DNA of 64,000 bases from Xenopus tropicalis (taxonomy: Eukaryota; Chordata; Amphibia; Anura; Pipidae). The stretch covers positions 53,767,358 to 53,831,357 of the forward strand of contig NC_030683.2 of NCBI RefSeq assembly GCF_000004195.4, in the 5' to 3' direction. This document shows, piece by piece, positions 22,468 to 34,738 of this stretch. The notes beneath the pieces are model-generated. The model ran no database searches, had not been told where the DNA came from, and was given only the letters and a program-made list of their open reading frames with translations. The position numbers were made by a program, and so were the translations under genes. Within the stretch, counting starts at the first letter, position 1. Each line of letters opens with the position of its first letter.

Positions 22468-22705
22468 GCTGTGATTGGCTATCCCCCTCCTGCTTTGCTT
22501 CTGACAGGGAGCATTAGGACACGCCCACCCTTTATTTAAAACACAGACATAGAGACCTGAGAGAATCTATAGGGAGCTCCAATAAAGGGACCATTTTTGC
22601 AGACTGTATTCAGTTTTGGCCTGAAGTGAAACCAGCACCTTATATTATTCATAATTGCCTACAAATTTGTGTTTTTTCCATTTTCCAATATGTCTCCTTT
22701 TAAAA
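22468..22705. repeat. Dispersed repeat, copy 2 (see 4838-5085)
   Basis: Same order of shared blocks as at 4838-5085. The intron sequence that follows (22706-24639) is T-rich and holds nothing I can name. Confidence 0.6.
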
Positions 22706-24639
22706 AATTCTGAAGTCGTAATTCACTTTTAAAGGAGTAGTATACTCCATTTTTAAACAGTTTATTGAATCACAAACAAGCTATGGTGTCAATCTATTGG
22801 CAATATAAAAATATAACATGAAACATATAAGTAATGATTTTTCCATTTGTCCCTTGACTATGCTTTCTTGTTCTTTCTCCTCCGTAAGGCCTTTTCGCTA
22901 CTTTTTTGTACCCTATCAGATAATTTTTTTCTTTCTTTAATTTTAGCCTTTCATCTCCTCTCCATTAAACACTGCATTCTCATTTTTAGGGAGTGATTTT
23001 TTCTTAAGTAGATCCAACCCAGATACAGTTGCTCATTTTTCTCTTACTGCTACTTTGCAGCACATCATCTTCTGCTTTTTGTTTTCATTTTCTAATCAAA
23101 TTCCCTTTCTTAACCTCTCTTAGGTCTAGTTCTCACCCAGCCCTCTTGCTTATTACCCTCTATTCTTGCAAATTTTTTTTAATGCCCATTATTTCTACAC
23201 CTTTACTTCCTCAGAATTAGCAGAATAGTCAGTGTAACATTACACCTATGATGTCACATACTATAATACAGCACACCCAGGCTGACTGGTTTCACCACGA
23301 TTAACAGTAAGCCTTTGTTTTTTTTGTCCAAAGTGCGCTGTCATTCTGCACAAGCCTCCCATTCACTTTTTTCTTAAGCAGTGAAGTAGTATGGCTGTAT
23401 ATGACAGTAAATAAAATGACCACTTTTGAAAGAAAGCAAATAATGAATTTTGTACTGCAGCAGTAGTTATTAACTATTGAGGGTCTTGAAAGTATAGACA
23501 TTTAAACATTAATCTGTTTGTTAAAGGCATCGATTTAACTTGTTTTTATAAACTGAGACTAGAGACAGACATTTTGCCATTTCTGGGAATTCTGTGTTCT
23601 AAAGTTATTGTGCATAAGTTTAAGTTGTATTACTTAAGAGTGGTGTCAACCAAAACATTTTAACTCAATAAACTGCAACTAGAACAGTGTCACAAATTCA
23701 TGCATGTTACTGCATCTAACATAAATCTAACATAAATTCATAAACCCTTTGCTTTGATAGTTTAAGCAAAAAAATGTAGCCTAAGCTTCAGTTTTAGCAG
23801 AATTTAATTAGTCCCTCTAGTTTAAAATGTTGTTGATATGCCTTGCTTTACCTCTAGATGATAGAGGAAGGCAGGACATTCATTCAGATTTACAGAAAAT
23901 GATGGACATTTGTCTTACCTTCAAAATGGCGATCTCTGAATCATCATTTTTCTATACTTATTAATGCCAGTAACCTAGTATTTACTTTTATTTTTAGCAA
24001 TTTAGAAAAATGTAGATGCCAAACTAAGATTAGTTAATCTTTTTGTATTAATGTATATTCGAAAGTTGTTTATGCAATAATCATTTCTTTGTGTGGAGAT
24101 AAAGCTTGCACTTTATAACATCCTGAGTCAATTTTCAGAAAATAATTAAAAGTTTTACAGTTTTGGTACCTTGGAATTGAAATACATACCAATTTTAAAG
24201 TTGTCAGAAGTAGTGATACAATTCATGTATCTTCCCGTCCACTTTAGTATATATTTAATCATGCAAGGCAGTGGTTTAAAGGGCTCCCCACTGTACTGTT
24301 TGCAATTGATTACTTATTGTATGAGTACAGTCGCCTGTCATTTTGTAGCTCAGTTTTAAACCGTCAATAATCCGGTCCTAATCTTATTGAACTAAGGACT
24401 AAATATACAGCATGGAGTGGATAAGAAATGTGTGATACTGATTTGCTCTTTGGCAAAACTGCAACTTAAAGGTGGGGAACAATGAGGATGGGTCATGATG
24501 GGTTCATGCCTGCATAATATAGACCGGTTGCAAAAATGGCTGAATCCATTCTATGTCATATTGTGATAATTGAATTAATTATGGGTTTTACATTTTCTCT
24601 ATACTTGTATGAGAGCTAATGGGATTTTCTTTCTTTCAG

Positions 24640-24708
24640 GCTCCACCTACAGTGTCCTCACTACTATGCCATCAGACTCTGAAAGCAGTGGCTCACTAAG
24701 CAGCATAG
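24640..24708 (+). CDS. dlg5: dlg5 exon 2
   Basis: Acceptor TTTCTTTCAG|G and donor AGCATAG|GTATGA. The exon has 69 bases, phase 1 in and out, and gives residues 100-122 with GSTYSVLTTMPSDSES followed by a serine-rich stretch. It matches vertebrate DLG5 after the CARD-like domain; the Ser-rich linker is probably disordered. Confidence 0.9.
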
Positions 24709-26085
24709 GTATGACATACCCCTAATCATTAAAGGGGAACGATCATGAAAAATATTTTGATAATATTGAAAATATAAAGTATAGACAAACATTTTGACAG
24801 TTTCTAGCTTTTAAAACATCTTGCGCTGTTATAAAGTTATGGTTCATTATTGAAGCAGCCTCCCATTCCCCACCCTCCAAAATATCTGATTCCCTGGTCT
24901 GTGTCATTGCGCAAAAATGTGTGAGTGACAGAGTAGAGTGAAAGCTGATTTGCTGTGGCGTGTCACAAGGACACACAGCAAACATGCAAAGGGAAAGTAG
25001 ATGAATGGAGCTGGGCTGGGCTGGGCTGGGTGCTGATGAAGCTGCATTTGTACATATAGCAGTAAAGCAGCTTATTGTTTATATCCTGTTTATATCCTTT
25101 ATATCCTCATATACACAGGCTATATTGCATTTGGGTTTTGTGCTGCTCACCAGCAGGCTTACATCAGCTGCCAGACACCCTCCTGCAATTTACACATGCA
25201 GATACAAATCTTACTTCAGTAGCCAGATACAAGTGTAACTTGTAAAGAGTGTATAAAAGAGGCTTGCCCCATACTAGTGACAGTGACACATCAATTGCAG
25301 CAGTATTACAGACCTCTGCACAAGCAACTGTGTGCGTACAGGCACATAGATTCCTGTATGTTGGATTCACAGACAATTCTCTATGTCTTTCAGTCAGAGC
25401 TCTCCTGTAGACTGACTAGCCAGGCTTCCAAGCTTCTTGATTAGCCAGTTGAGTCTAATCAGACCCACCTGGTCTGTAGCATTTACTCTTTACGCTATAG
25501 CCAGTCCATGTATTTTTACGGAATGGCCACACATTCTGGTATCGCTTGCATACATATAAATAGCGACTTCAGTCTTATTGCACAAACAGTAGCACAAGTT
25601 ATTGTTCCTACACCATTTATTTATAAGTTATACAAAAGGCAATTTTTAGTTTTATGGGAATGTGCAAGTGGATGCCCTAAAGTTATTGTTTAACTACATG
25701 CATGTATGTTTCAAATTGCTAGGCCTTTGTGCTAAATAACTTGATTGCTTCTGCTAAAAAAAGCAAGTGATATGTGGCTCCTTTCATGTTTTTCTCATAA
25801 ATAACCAAGAAACAAAGTTCTAGGTGTTTGTTAGTGACTCAAGTGAATGAGACGGAAAGTGTCAGACAATGTAAGGGTGTATTGGGTTTAATCTTTAGAC
25901 CACCTTCAAAGTATTTTCCAGGTTTTCTATCTGATAGGAAAGATGGGCAAGTGGGGGTTGAACTTTAGATGTCGCTCTAGAATGGTTGGACCACTCCTCT
26001 CTGCTCAGAACTCTAGCTGCCTGTCAGAACTAAGCCAATTTAAGCAGATTCCCATGCATGATAGTTCCCCTTTAAGGATTTTTTC
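24709..26085. other. Intron 2, 5' part, no element recognised
   Basis: Contains a short GGGCT-type tandem run at about 25012-25031. No ORF of note and no repeat ends were identified. Confidence 0.5.
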
Positions 26086-26089
26086 AGAT

Positions 26090-28375
26090 GCCTTATGATA
26101 TGATGATACTAAAGGCAGCGGGAGATTAATGCGTAGCTGAGAGATTGGTGCAGAGAGGAGGCCTTTGGGTTTCTGGAGAACTGGGCTAATTTCTCAATCG
26201 GCTACAGGCTCTTTGCCAGGGATGGGCTGCACCTCAATGATGATGGGGCAGCTACTTTGAGGGAGAAGATGGTTAGAGGGTTGGAGGAGATTTTTAACTA
26301 GAAGGGGGGAGGGTGCAGCGAGTAATTCTGTGGTAGACAGGATAGATGAGGTAGTGGGCATAGTGAGGGAAAATGGGGGCGGAGACTTGCTTTAGGATAC
26401 TGATAATGGCAGTGAGGACCATAAGTTGTTAACGTGACATTCTCACGCTGGTACTAGTATTAAATGTATGTTTACTAATGCAAGGAGTCTGACTGGTAAA
26501 ATGAGAAAGCTGGAGGTACTAGCGTTGGAGCGGAAATATGATGTGATTGGCATTGCTGAAACTTGGTTGAATGAGTTGCATGACTGGGCAATTAATATTG
26601 GGGGTTATACATTGTTTCGGAGGGACAGGGGCAATAGAAAAGGAGGAGGGGTGTGTCTGTTTGTTAAGTAGGAATTAAAAGCAAATGTTAAGAAGGAAGT
26701 GATGGGGGTGACAGATGGAGCTGAATCCTTATGGGTTGAGCTTCTCGCAGATAGTAAAGAATTCACCAAGTTAGTGGTAGGGGTATGCTATAGATCCCCT
26801 AATGTAAGTGAAGAGGAGGAGGCTCAGCTCCTGTTGCAAATAGAAAAGGCTGCTAGTTTGGGGCAAGTGATAATAATGGGGGATTTTAAAAATCCTGATA
26901 TTGACTGGAGCAATAGTACTGCCAGGACAGTAAATGGGAACAAGTTTATAAACTTGTTGCATGACAACTTTATGTCACAGGTTGTTAAGGAGTCAACCAG
27001 GAACCATGCTATATTCGATCTAGGGATCTCTAATGACCCAGAACGTATAGCAAATGTGCAAGTGGTTGAACCCCTGGGTAACAGTGACCATAATGTTATT
27101 TCATTTGATGTTTGGTGCAAATACCCTGAATTTTAGAAAAGCAAATTTTAGATCCTTAAGGGCAAGTGCTTCAGGGCATAGATTGGGGCATGATGTCACA
27201 GAGCAGAAATGGTTGTCATTTAAAATAATATTAAAACATTACTGTTCTCAATTTATTCCATTAATAAGAAAAAGTAGAACTGAGAATATCAGAAACAAAG
27301 GCCAGTGTAAATCTACCCCTAGATCTCTCAGTACCCGAGGGTGTATTCCATCTAGTCCAGGTGTGTAACCCTTTAAGCACCATATCCTGTGTCAACCACT
27401 GCGTGGTTGGAGCTGAGGCAACAGTGCTGCTATTGGGTGGGACTTGGCACTCTGGCTCCTCTACTGTATACACAGAAGAAGAGAACTGGTTTAGCACATC
27501 TGCCTTTTCTGTATATTCTGTAACCATATTGTTGCTATAACTCAGTGGGGCCACGTCCTCAACCTACATCTTTTTACTATTAATATACTTAAAAATCGTT
27601 TTGGGGTTAGTTTTGGCCTCTGCTGCAATGCACTCATTTTCTATCTTAGCCTTCCAGAAAATACTTATTATAGTGTTTATATTCATTAAATGCAGCTACT
27701 GCCCCCTCTTATATTTCTTAAAAGCTTTCCTTTATTCCCTATTAACTTCTTCACCTCAGAGTTAAGCCACATAGGGTGGTTCTTAACAGACTCTCTTTCA
27801 TCAGGTATGGTACCTATGCATTGGAAGAAGGCTAATGTCATTCCTATATTTAAAAAGGGAGTAAGATCTCAGCCTGGCAATTATAGGCCTGTAAGTTTGA
27901 CATCCATGGTGGGCAAGTTATTTGAAGGCTTGTTAAGGGATCACATACAAAATTATGTACTGGAGAATGGCATTATGAGCAATAATCAGCATGGCTTAAT
28001 AAAGGACAGGCCTGTCAGACCAATTTAATTGCTTTTTATGATGAGGTTAGTAAGAAGCAGGACAGTGGGGGATACATTAGATGTAATCTATTTGGATTTC
28101 GCCAAAGCATTTGATACCGTTCCCCACAAATGACTGCTTTCTATTGGTCTTAGTGAAGTCATTTGCACATGGATAGAAAAGTGGCTACAGGATCGGGTAC
28201 AGAGGGTGGTTGTTAATGGTGCTTTCTCTACTTGGAGTAAGGTTCTCAGTGGGGTCCCTCTGGGTTCTGTACTGGGTGCTTTTTTGTTTAACTTTTTTGT
28301 TTAAGCAGGTTATATATAGGCATTATGGTTGAATGTGATGGACATTTGTCTTTTTTAAACCTAACTTACTATGTT
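26090..28375 (+). mobile_element. CR1 LINE copy 1, rearranged and internally deleted
   Basis: From left to right it holds the end of ORF1 (about 26200-26300, reading DGLHLNDDGA), an apurinic-type endonuclease region (26468-27136: NARSLTGKM, IGIAETWLN, VCYRSPN, IMGDFKNPDIDW, GNSDHNVISF), an inverted segment (about 27285-27785) and the start of the RT (27786-28300: SGMVPMHWKKANVIPIFKKG, NYRPVSLTS). It then jumps from the RT into the 3' end (about 28300-28375). The multiple stops make it non-functional. Confidence 0.8.
27285..27785 (-). other. Inverted internal segment of CR1 copy 1
   Basis: On the minus strand this part reads KNHPMWLNSEVKKLIGNK, further K/N/F-rich sequence, then EKADVLNQFSSSVYT. 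This is the linker between endonuclease and RT in CR1 elements. The sequence on both sides is on the + strand, so only the middle is inverted. Confidence 0.7.
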
Positions 28376-28393
28376 ACTATATTACCATAATCC

Positions 28394-29892
28394 TTAAAAG
28401 ACAAGGAAAGGCTAAGTCACTTGGGGGTGCCAAAATGTTAGGCACCCCCAAGTGACTTTAATCGCTTACCTTGTATCCTGGGCTGGTGCCCCTGTTAGGA
28501 GAAAATTGCCAGCCCGGGGTACCTGTAGTGAGCGCTTCCTCCTTCCGTATTCGCGCTGCCGGCAAATTCCCAGGACAATCGCATGCGCAGTAGAGTGAAA
28601 AGCCGATTTTATAGTTTAAGTTCGGGTACAGAGGGTGGTTGTTAATGGTACATTCTTTACTTGGAGTAAGGTTCTCAGTGGGGTCCCTCAGGGTTCTGTA
28701 CTGGGTCCACTTTTGTTTAACTTGTTCATAAATGACTAAGGGGAGGGTATTATAAGTAATGTATCCGTGTTTGCAGATGACACAAAACTCTGCAGACCAG
28801 TCAGTTCTATCCAGGATGTGGCATCCTTGCAGCAGGATCTTGACCAACTGGCAATCTGGGCAGCTAAATGGCAGATGAGATTTAATGTGGATAAATGTAC
28901 ACACACCTGGTGTGTAAAAATATGCAAGCCACTTATACCCTTTATGGGACTGCACTAGACAAATCCATAATGGAGAAGGACCTTGGAGTCCTTGTAGATA
29001 ATAAACTTTGCTGTAGCAAGCAATGCTATTCTTCCCCTTTACAGAGCGCTGGTAAGGCCCCATATAGAATATGCTGTTCAGTTTTGGTCTCCAGTGCTTA
29101 AACGGGACATTATTGAATTAGAAAGGGTCCAGAGAAGGGCAACTAAGCTGGTAAAGGGTATGGAAAGTCTCAGTTATGAAGAAAGACTGGCCAAGTTGGG
29201 TCTGTTTACACTGGAGAAGAGGCGCTTAAGAGGTGACATGATTACTATGTATAAATATATAAGGGGATCATATAATAACCTCTCTAATGCTTTATTTACC
29301 AGTAGGTCCTTCCAACGGACACGAGGGCACCCACTCCGTTTAGAAGAAGGGAGGTTCCGTTTAAATATTCGGAAAGGATTTTTTACTGTGCGAGCTGTGA
29401 AGTTGTAGTTTTCCCTCCTGGAATTAGTAGTGCTGGCTGATACATTATATAGCTTTAAGAAGGGGTTGGATGGCTTCTTAGCAAGTGAGGGAATAAAGGG
29501 TTATGGAAGATAGCTCTTAGTACAAGTTGATCCAGGGACTGGTCTGATTGCCATCTTGGAGTCAGGAAGGAATTTATTTCCCCTCTGCAGCAAATTAGAG
29601 ATGCTTCAGATGGGGTTTTTTTTTTGCCTTCCTCTGGATCAACTAGAAGTTAGGCAGGTTATATATAGGCATTATGGTTGAACGTGATGGACGTACGTCT
29701 TTTTTCAACCTAACTTACTATGTTACTGTGTTACTATGTAAGTTCAGCTTTTTCACTCTACTGCGTATGTGCGCGCGAGGGAAGCAGGAAGGAGGAAGCG
29801 CTCGCAGGGGTAAAAGGTAGGCGATTTAAGTCACTTGGGAGTGCCTAACATTTTGGCACCCCCAAGTGACTTAGCCTTTCCTTCTCCTTTAA
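28394..29892. mobile_element. T2-like foldback split by a CR1 insertion
   Basis: The left half (28394-28619) and right half (about 29744-29892) are inverted counterparts: AAGTCACTTGGGGGTGCC and GGCACCCCCAAGTGACTT. They sit between TTAA sites at both ends. Without the CR1 insert it resembles 53488-53802. Confidence 0.75.
28620..29743 (+). mobile_element. CR1 LINE copy 2, 5'-truncated
   Basis: Holds the C-terminal RT part: the FADDTKLCRPVSS motif (about 28767-28805), MEKDLGVLVDNKL, LERVQRRATKLVKGME and RLRGDMITMYKYIRG. The 3' UTR follows and the end is ATGTTACTGTGTTACTATG. It is flanked by a 7-bp duplication TAAGTTC inside the foldback host. Frameshifts break the ORF. Confidence 0.85.
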
Positions 29893-30305
29893 AGGAAAAT
29901 TATACCCCGGGATAGTGTAGGTCTCTATAGAAATATATTGCATAAAAAAGCTCATTTGTAAAACCCTGTTTCATCTAAATAAACAATTTTTCTTATAGAA
30001 ATGTACTTTTTTAGTAGTATGTGCTATTGGGTACTCCTAAAAAGAAAATTGCCATTTTAAGAAGTAAGGGCCACCTCCAGGGATCATGGGATTCACAGTG
30101 CACACAAGCCAAGGTACACATACATGCTAGCCCACAGCAGCCAATTAATGGACAGTTTGACCTTATGCTTCCACACTTCTTCCTGTTACAGTTAGAGCAG
30201 CATTATTTCTGGCTATGTGATCTGTGAGAGAGAACACAGCCCATCACTAAATGGTATATCAAGGGAAAGGATGTAAAAGGGCAATATTTCCTGATCAGCC
30301 CTGCT

Positions 30306-31085
30306 AATCATCCAAAAATGACTTCAGAAGCACATCGAACAGCCATGAGGGTTGATTCACTAAAGTGCGATAAGCGTTATTGCATGCTTTTTTGCCTTAA
30401 AATTTACGCGAAAAAAATGCGCGATTCGCTGAAGTAGTATCGATTGCGTTAAGACGCATATCGCATGCACTAAATAACGCATGATCACAAGGCATTAATT
30501 TTAACGCATTGCTTTAATTCTCGCATAGAAATAATACTGACACATGACTCACAAACACATAAGAAGCGTTAGACACGCTAAATATTGCATTAGTCTGTGC
30601 GAAAATTAACACCTACTTGGGACAGGCGGTACATATAGAAAATTGTGGTTTGTGAGCTTTTGGCAACACAACATGGACTTTGCGGTGGGATTTTTTCAAC
30701 TATGTGTTGGCCCTAGAGTGATGCCTCCTCCAGTTTTCAGGGAAATGGTCATTTGCAGAAAAGTAGTTTTATGAACGTAATGGTTATCGTGCGCTAATAT
30801 AGCAAGCGGCGAAATATATTGCGTGCAGCGGGAATTAACGCACGCACGGAAAATAACGCAAGGAAAAAGCTCATCGCGACTTAAATAACGCAAGCAACAT
30901 TGAGTCTTAATTAACGCTAGTATCCTATAGTGAATCGTGCGTTAAGTCACAAAAAATATGAAGCGATAAAATTTTTACCGCATGCTATAAATAGCCCTCG
31001 TTTTAACGCACTTTAGTGAATCAACCCTATGATGTGTAATCACATGACTGTTCAGTGTGCTTCTGAAGTCGTTTTTGGATGATTT
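30306..31085. mobile_element. Outer foldback hosting a nested foldback
   Basis: The outer inverted pair is AATCATCCAAAAATGACTTC at 30306 with AAGTCGTTTTTGGATGATTT ending at about 31085. Between them sits the inner element 30349-31028. Confidence 0.6.
30349..31028. mobile_element. 680-bp foldback element with precise ends
   Basis: TIRs GGGTTGATTCACTAAAGTGC and GCACTTTAGTGAATCAACCC form arms of about 30 bp that extend imperfectly inwards (GCGATAAGCGTTATTGCATG region). ATGA flanks both sides, a possible 4-bp target duplication. The interior has no clear ORF. A truncated copy is at 15455-15815. Confidence 0.7.
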
Positions 31086-31519
31086 GGATTTGCTCCCTCA
31101 GGGTAAGGGTTCGGGGCTTTGAGCACCCGGACCAGACACCGACGGTGGTGAGTTGTTGTTCTTTACTGCTTGATTACTAATTGCGAGTTGGCTGTTGATA
31201 CGTGGGGTCATGGGCCTGGGGTATGCACACCCGGGCCAATATTCCTCTTAGGTATTTTCTTTTGGATCTTACTTATTAATTTACATTTTAAATGTATTGC
31301 CAGCTTTGGATTTGAACTATTTATTACAATTTTCGTATTTATTGATGTTTATGTTAGATCAGCCTTGCAACTGCCAGACATCATCTATTAATAAGAACTG
31401 AAGCATATGATTACTGAATTTAAAAATGTGAAGGGCAGGAACAGTGGGGGTGGTTGATAGCTAATGTTTTGTATAATTGCTTACTTCTCCTGTTCTCACA
31501 TTCATTCTTACAATTTCAG

Positions 31520-31688
31520 GTACGACAAACAAACCCTCTTCCCCTCCCCCAACAGCAGCTGACAGTTTGCAAGTGAATGAGAAGATTGAGACCATATTGT
31601 CACAGTTGCGACAAGTGACACGTGAAAGAGATGAGCTGCGCAAACGCTTAGCATTGTCCTCTCCAGGATCTACATTTGATGACTGCAG
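31520..31688 (+). CDS. dlg5: dlg5 exon 3: start of the coiled coil
   Basis: Acceptor CAATTTCAG|G and donor GACTGCAG|GTAATT. The exon has 169 bases, entering in phase 1 and leaving in phase 2, and encodes residues 123-178. It begins with a Pro-rich linker (NKPSSPPPTA) and runs into QVNEKIETILSQLRQVTRER and RKRLAL, the first heptad-rich helix of DLG5. Confidence 0.93.
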
Positions 31689-32046
31689 GTAATTGGACAG
31701 GAATTGCTTTAGTTTTTATTTATCATTCATATTGCTTTTTCAAGTTTCTAAGAGTTTATAGATATATAATTATAATTTTGTTTGGCGCTTGTTACGAATT
31801 GAGTCAGGTCTTAAATCACATCATTGTTTTTATGACCTGGCCACGCAAGAGGGCCTTAACACAATTAATATAATTCTGCACAGCAGGTGTCATAGGAATA
31901 ATATAACAGGAGAGAGTTGCCAAAATATCTCCATAGCCATTTTAAAAGCACAAAAAAAAATGGTGTTCATATACATTGTTTGGAACATAGTAACAATAAG
32001 GTAGGTGGAAATAACACAAACGTCCATGGAGTTCAAGCTTATTGTC

Positions 32047-32290
32047 TAAGGCTGATGCCACACAGTCGTATTCTTGGCTAGCCGAAAACCACTTGCCGAG
32101 AATATGCCCCACTACTGTATTAGCCTACCTTGTGCCTGCACCTGAATGAATGGAATATGCTTGGGTGCAGGCACATGTAGCCGATATCTGCCAAACAAAC
32201 GTGACACTTCATATTTTCAGCGGATATTGGCTACATGTGCCTGCACCAATCGTATTTCAGTCATTCAGGTGCATGTATTTTCTCCCTTGA
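32047..32290. mobile_element. Truncated copy of the 16138-16460 foldback
   Basis: Begins TAAGGCTGATGCCACAC and shares CTTGTGCCTGCACC, GTGCAGGCACATGTAGCCGA and GGCTACATGTGCCTGCACC. The right terminus is missing. Confidence 0.6.
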
Positions 32291-32322
32291 TAAAAAGCCT
32301 GCTAACTCATGAAACTATAAGC

Positions 32323-33318
32323 CAGTGCTGTCAAACTTCTATGATACCAAGGGCCAGAATTTTTCTGGCTTACATGATGAAGGGCCAGTTTTGACCACTC
32401 CTCTTTGTAAACCGCACCCACTTCAAACCACGCCTGTGTTATCACTATAGCTTATAAGACCATACCCACATTAATAGTGGTAGCTCAGCAAAAATATAAT
32501 TCTTTGTTCATATGTGAAAGAAGTTTATTATGTCATATTAAGACATATTAAATCCATATGCCTCTTCCTCCCCTGTGGATAGCACAGCGGTGCCTCCTTC
32601 TCCCCTGTGGATAGCACAGCAATAATTACACACCTTAGGGACCATATAATGAGTAGTAATGCTTACAAACTCCCAGAACAAACCTCTGGCAGGTTCACCT
32701 CCCACAGGCAGCATAGGGCAGGTAGAGTATGGCACACACAGGCAGCATAGGGCAGGCACAGTATGGCACACACAGGCAGCATAGGGCAGGCACAGTATGG
32801 CACACACAGGCAGTGTAGGGCAGGCAGAGTATGGTGCACACAGGCAGCATAGGGCAGGCAGAGTATGGTGCACACAGGCAGCATAGGGCAGGCATAGTAT
32901 TTCACACACAGGCAGCATAGGGCTGGCTTAATGTGGCACATACAGGCAGCATAGGGCAGGCAGAGTATGGCACACACACAGACAGCATAGGGCAAGCATT
33001 ACATACAGTGAGACAATGCTGGCACTGCTTCAACAGTGTCTGAGGTGTGAACACATGAACAATGTGGGCGCTTACAGTCTGAGCCTGAGTTGTGAACAAT
33101 GCAGGGGGTTAACAATGGAGGAACTAAAAGGTGTGACCAATACAGGGGATTACAGGTGTAAACAGTACTAGGGTTTACAGCCGTAATCTGAGGTGTGAAC
33201 AATGCAGGGGGCCAGGTAATCTTAGTACTGATACCATTTAAAGCTTTAACAAAGGGTAAACAGTTGCAGCAGACAGGTAGGGGGCTACATGGGGGGGTAC
33301 GCCAGTTAGACAGCACTG
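32323..33318 (+). mobile_element. hAT-like family 1, copy A (996 bp, perfect 8-bp TSD)
   Basis: Ends CAGTGCTGTCAAACTTCT and AGTTAGACAGCACTG, flanked by the exact duplication CTATAAGC (32315-32322 and 33319-33326). An 8-bp TSD points to the hAT superfamily. No transposase is seen, so it is non-autonomous. It carries a 34-bp minisatellite at 32707-32996. Confidence 0.85.
32707..32996. repeat. 34-bp minisatellite inside hAT-like copy A
   Basis: About eight to nine units of exactly 34 bp (starts at 32707, 32741, 32775, 32809 and on), reading GGCAGCATAGGGCAGGCA then a GTATGGCACACACA part. Because 34 is not a multiple of three, all three frames of the minus strand give cysteine-rich pseudo-ORFs; these are not genes. 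Confidence 0.95.
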
Positions 33319-33479
33319 CTATAAGCTATCTAATGTATCTTCCAGTACAACCACTTTAGGGAGAGAATACCACAACTTTATAACACCCACTGTAGAACAC
33401 TTTTTTTATGAATAAAAACAAGATTTGCAACCTAATAGCCAATCTTAGCCCTTATTTGGCAATTCCATGAACTTTTATG

Positions 33480-33550
33480 ATGCTTGTGTTGCTCTCCAAG
33501 TCTTTTAACATTTGACTGTTGCTCACGACACGAAAGGTTGGGGAGCCCTG
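33480..33550. repeat. Fragment of a common frog repeat
   Basis: Inverted, partial match to the 8095 and 14690 repeats (TGTTGCTCTCCAAG, TGTTGCTCACGA). The stretch from 33551 to 34279 holds nothing recognised. Confidence 0.35.
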
Positions 33551-34279
33551 ATATAATGTGTCAGACACTAACTTGATTAAGCTGAGCCATCTGTGCCCGT
33601 ACAGAGTTGGTCTTGAAACTCAGACTTCTCTGTAAAATGAAGAAAGTAAAGGATTAAGCACATTAGCTTTTTTTTTTTAAATAAATTTATGGTGTTGGAC
33701 TCTCAGACACCTAATAGTTTCATATATTTAAAAGCATTGTTTGGATAAGCCTCCGCCTGTAAAGCAATCGGTTTCTCATATTTTATATTTGCCTCCTTGT
33801 TTGCTTATTTACAAGGAATTCTACAAACATTTGTATGTTGTATTTTAATGCTCATATGCTCTAACTTCTTATATTTCATTCTTAGGGGACTAAATTAAGA
33901 AATAAAATTGGAAATACATTTAATTTCAGTTTAAATGGCAACCATTTCTATTCTGTGTTTAAAATCACAATCTGTTTATGATCTTAATGTGTTAAAATTC
34001 CTTTCCAATGCAGGGGGGTGAATTGTAACTTCTATTGGAACAATTGGGACACTTAAAGGACACTTAATCATTTACCCAGAAAATAACTTGATTCAGCTTT
34101 ACAGTACATTTTAATCAAAATGTTTTAACATCTCACTCCAAACCAAGGGTATTATAGGACATGTAAAGCCTGCATTTGCCTACAATGCACATCTTCCCCA
34201 CCCATATGGCATCATTTGAACTGCATATATCCCCCCCGTTTGCTAGCACCATCACATTTTCCTAAAGCAAATAGCAGCT

Positions 34280-34722
34280 TTAAAGGAAAAGTAACACTAA
34301 AAAATAAAAATGTTTTAAAATAATTAAAATATAATGTACTGTTGCCCTGCACTGGTAAAAGTTGCGTGTTTGCTTCAGAAACCCTACTATAGTTAATAGA
34401 AATAGCTGCTGTGTAGCCATGGGGGCAGCCATTTAAATTGAAAGAAGGAGAAAAGGCACAGGTTACATAAGAAGATACCAGATAAACTGTGTAGAATGCA
34501 ATGGGAATCTATGCTACTTATCTGTTATCTGCTATGTAACCTGTGCCTTTTCTCCTTTTTTCAATTTAAATGGCTGCCCCCATGGCTACACAGCATGGTA
34601 TTTATATAACTGCAGTAGTGTTTATGAAGAAAACACACAACTTTTACCAGTGCAGAGCAATAGTATATAATATATTAATTATATTTATACACTTTAATTT
34701 TTTGGTGTTACTGTTCCTTTAA
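34280..34722. mobile_element. T2-like foldback with about 200-bp arms
   Basis: Bounded by TTAA (34280-34283 and 34719-34722) with ends TTAAAGGAAAAGTAACAC and GTGTTACTGTTCCTTTAA. The arms pair over most of their length, e.g. CATGGGGGCAGCCATTTAAATT and AATTTAAATGGCTGCCCCCATG. Confidence 0.75.
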
Positions 34723-34738
34723 CCCAGTGGCCATTTTT

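Noticed and set aside
23029..23220. Leucine-rich ORF that looks like a membrane segment
   Set aside because: Low-complexity pyrimidine-rich intron gives runs of Leu, Ser and Phe; no other coding evidence.
27261..27554. 97-residue minus-strand ORF as a separate gene
   Set aside because: It is the inverted linker segment of the CR1 copy.
32538..32995. Cysteine-rich ORFs on the minus strand in all three frames
   Set aside because: Produced by a 34-bp minisatellite, which shifts frame each unit and so stays open in all frames; no start or splice evidence.
32707..32996. Possible CRISPR array
   Set aside because: The units are directly adjacent 34-bp repeats with no variable spacers, in a vertebrate genome.
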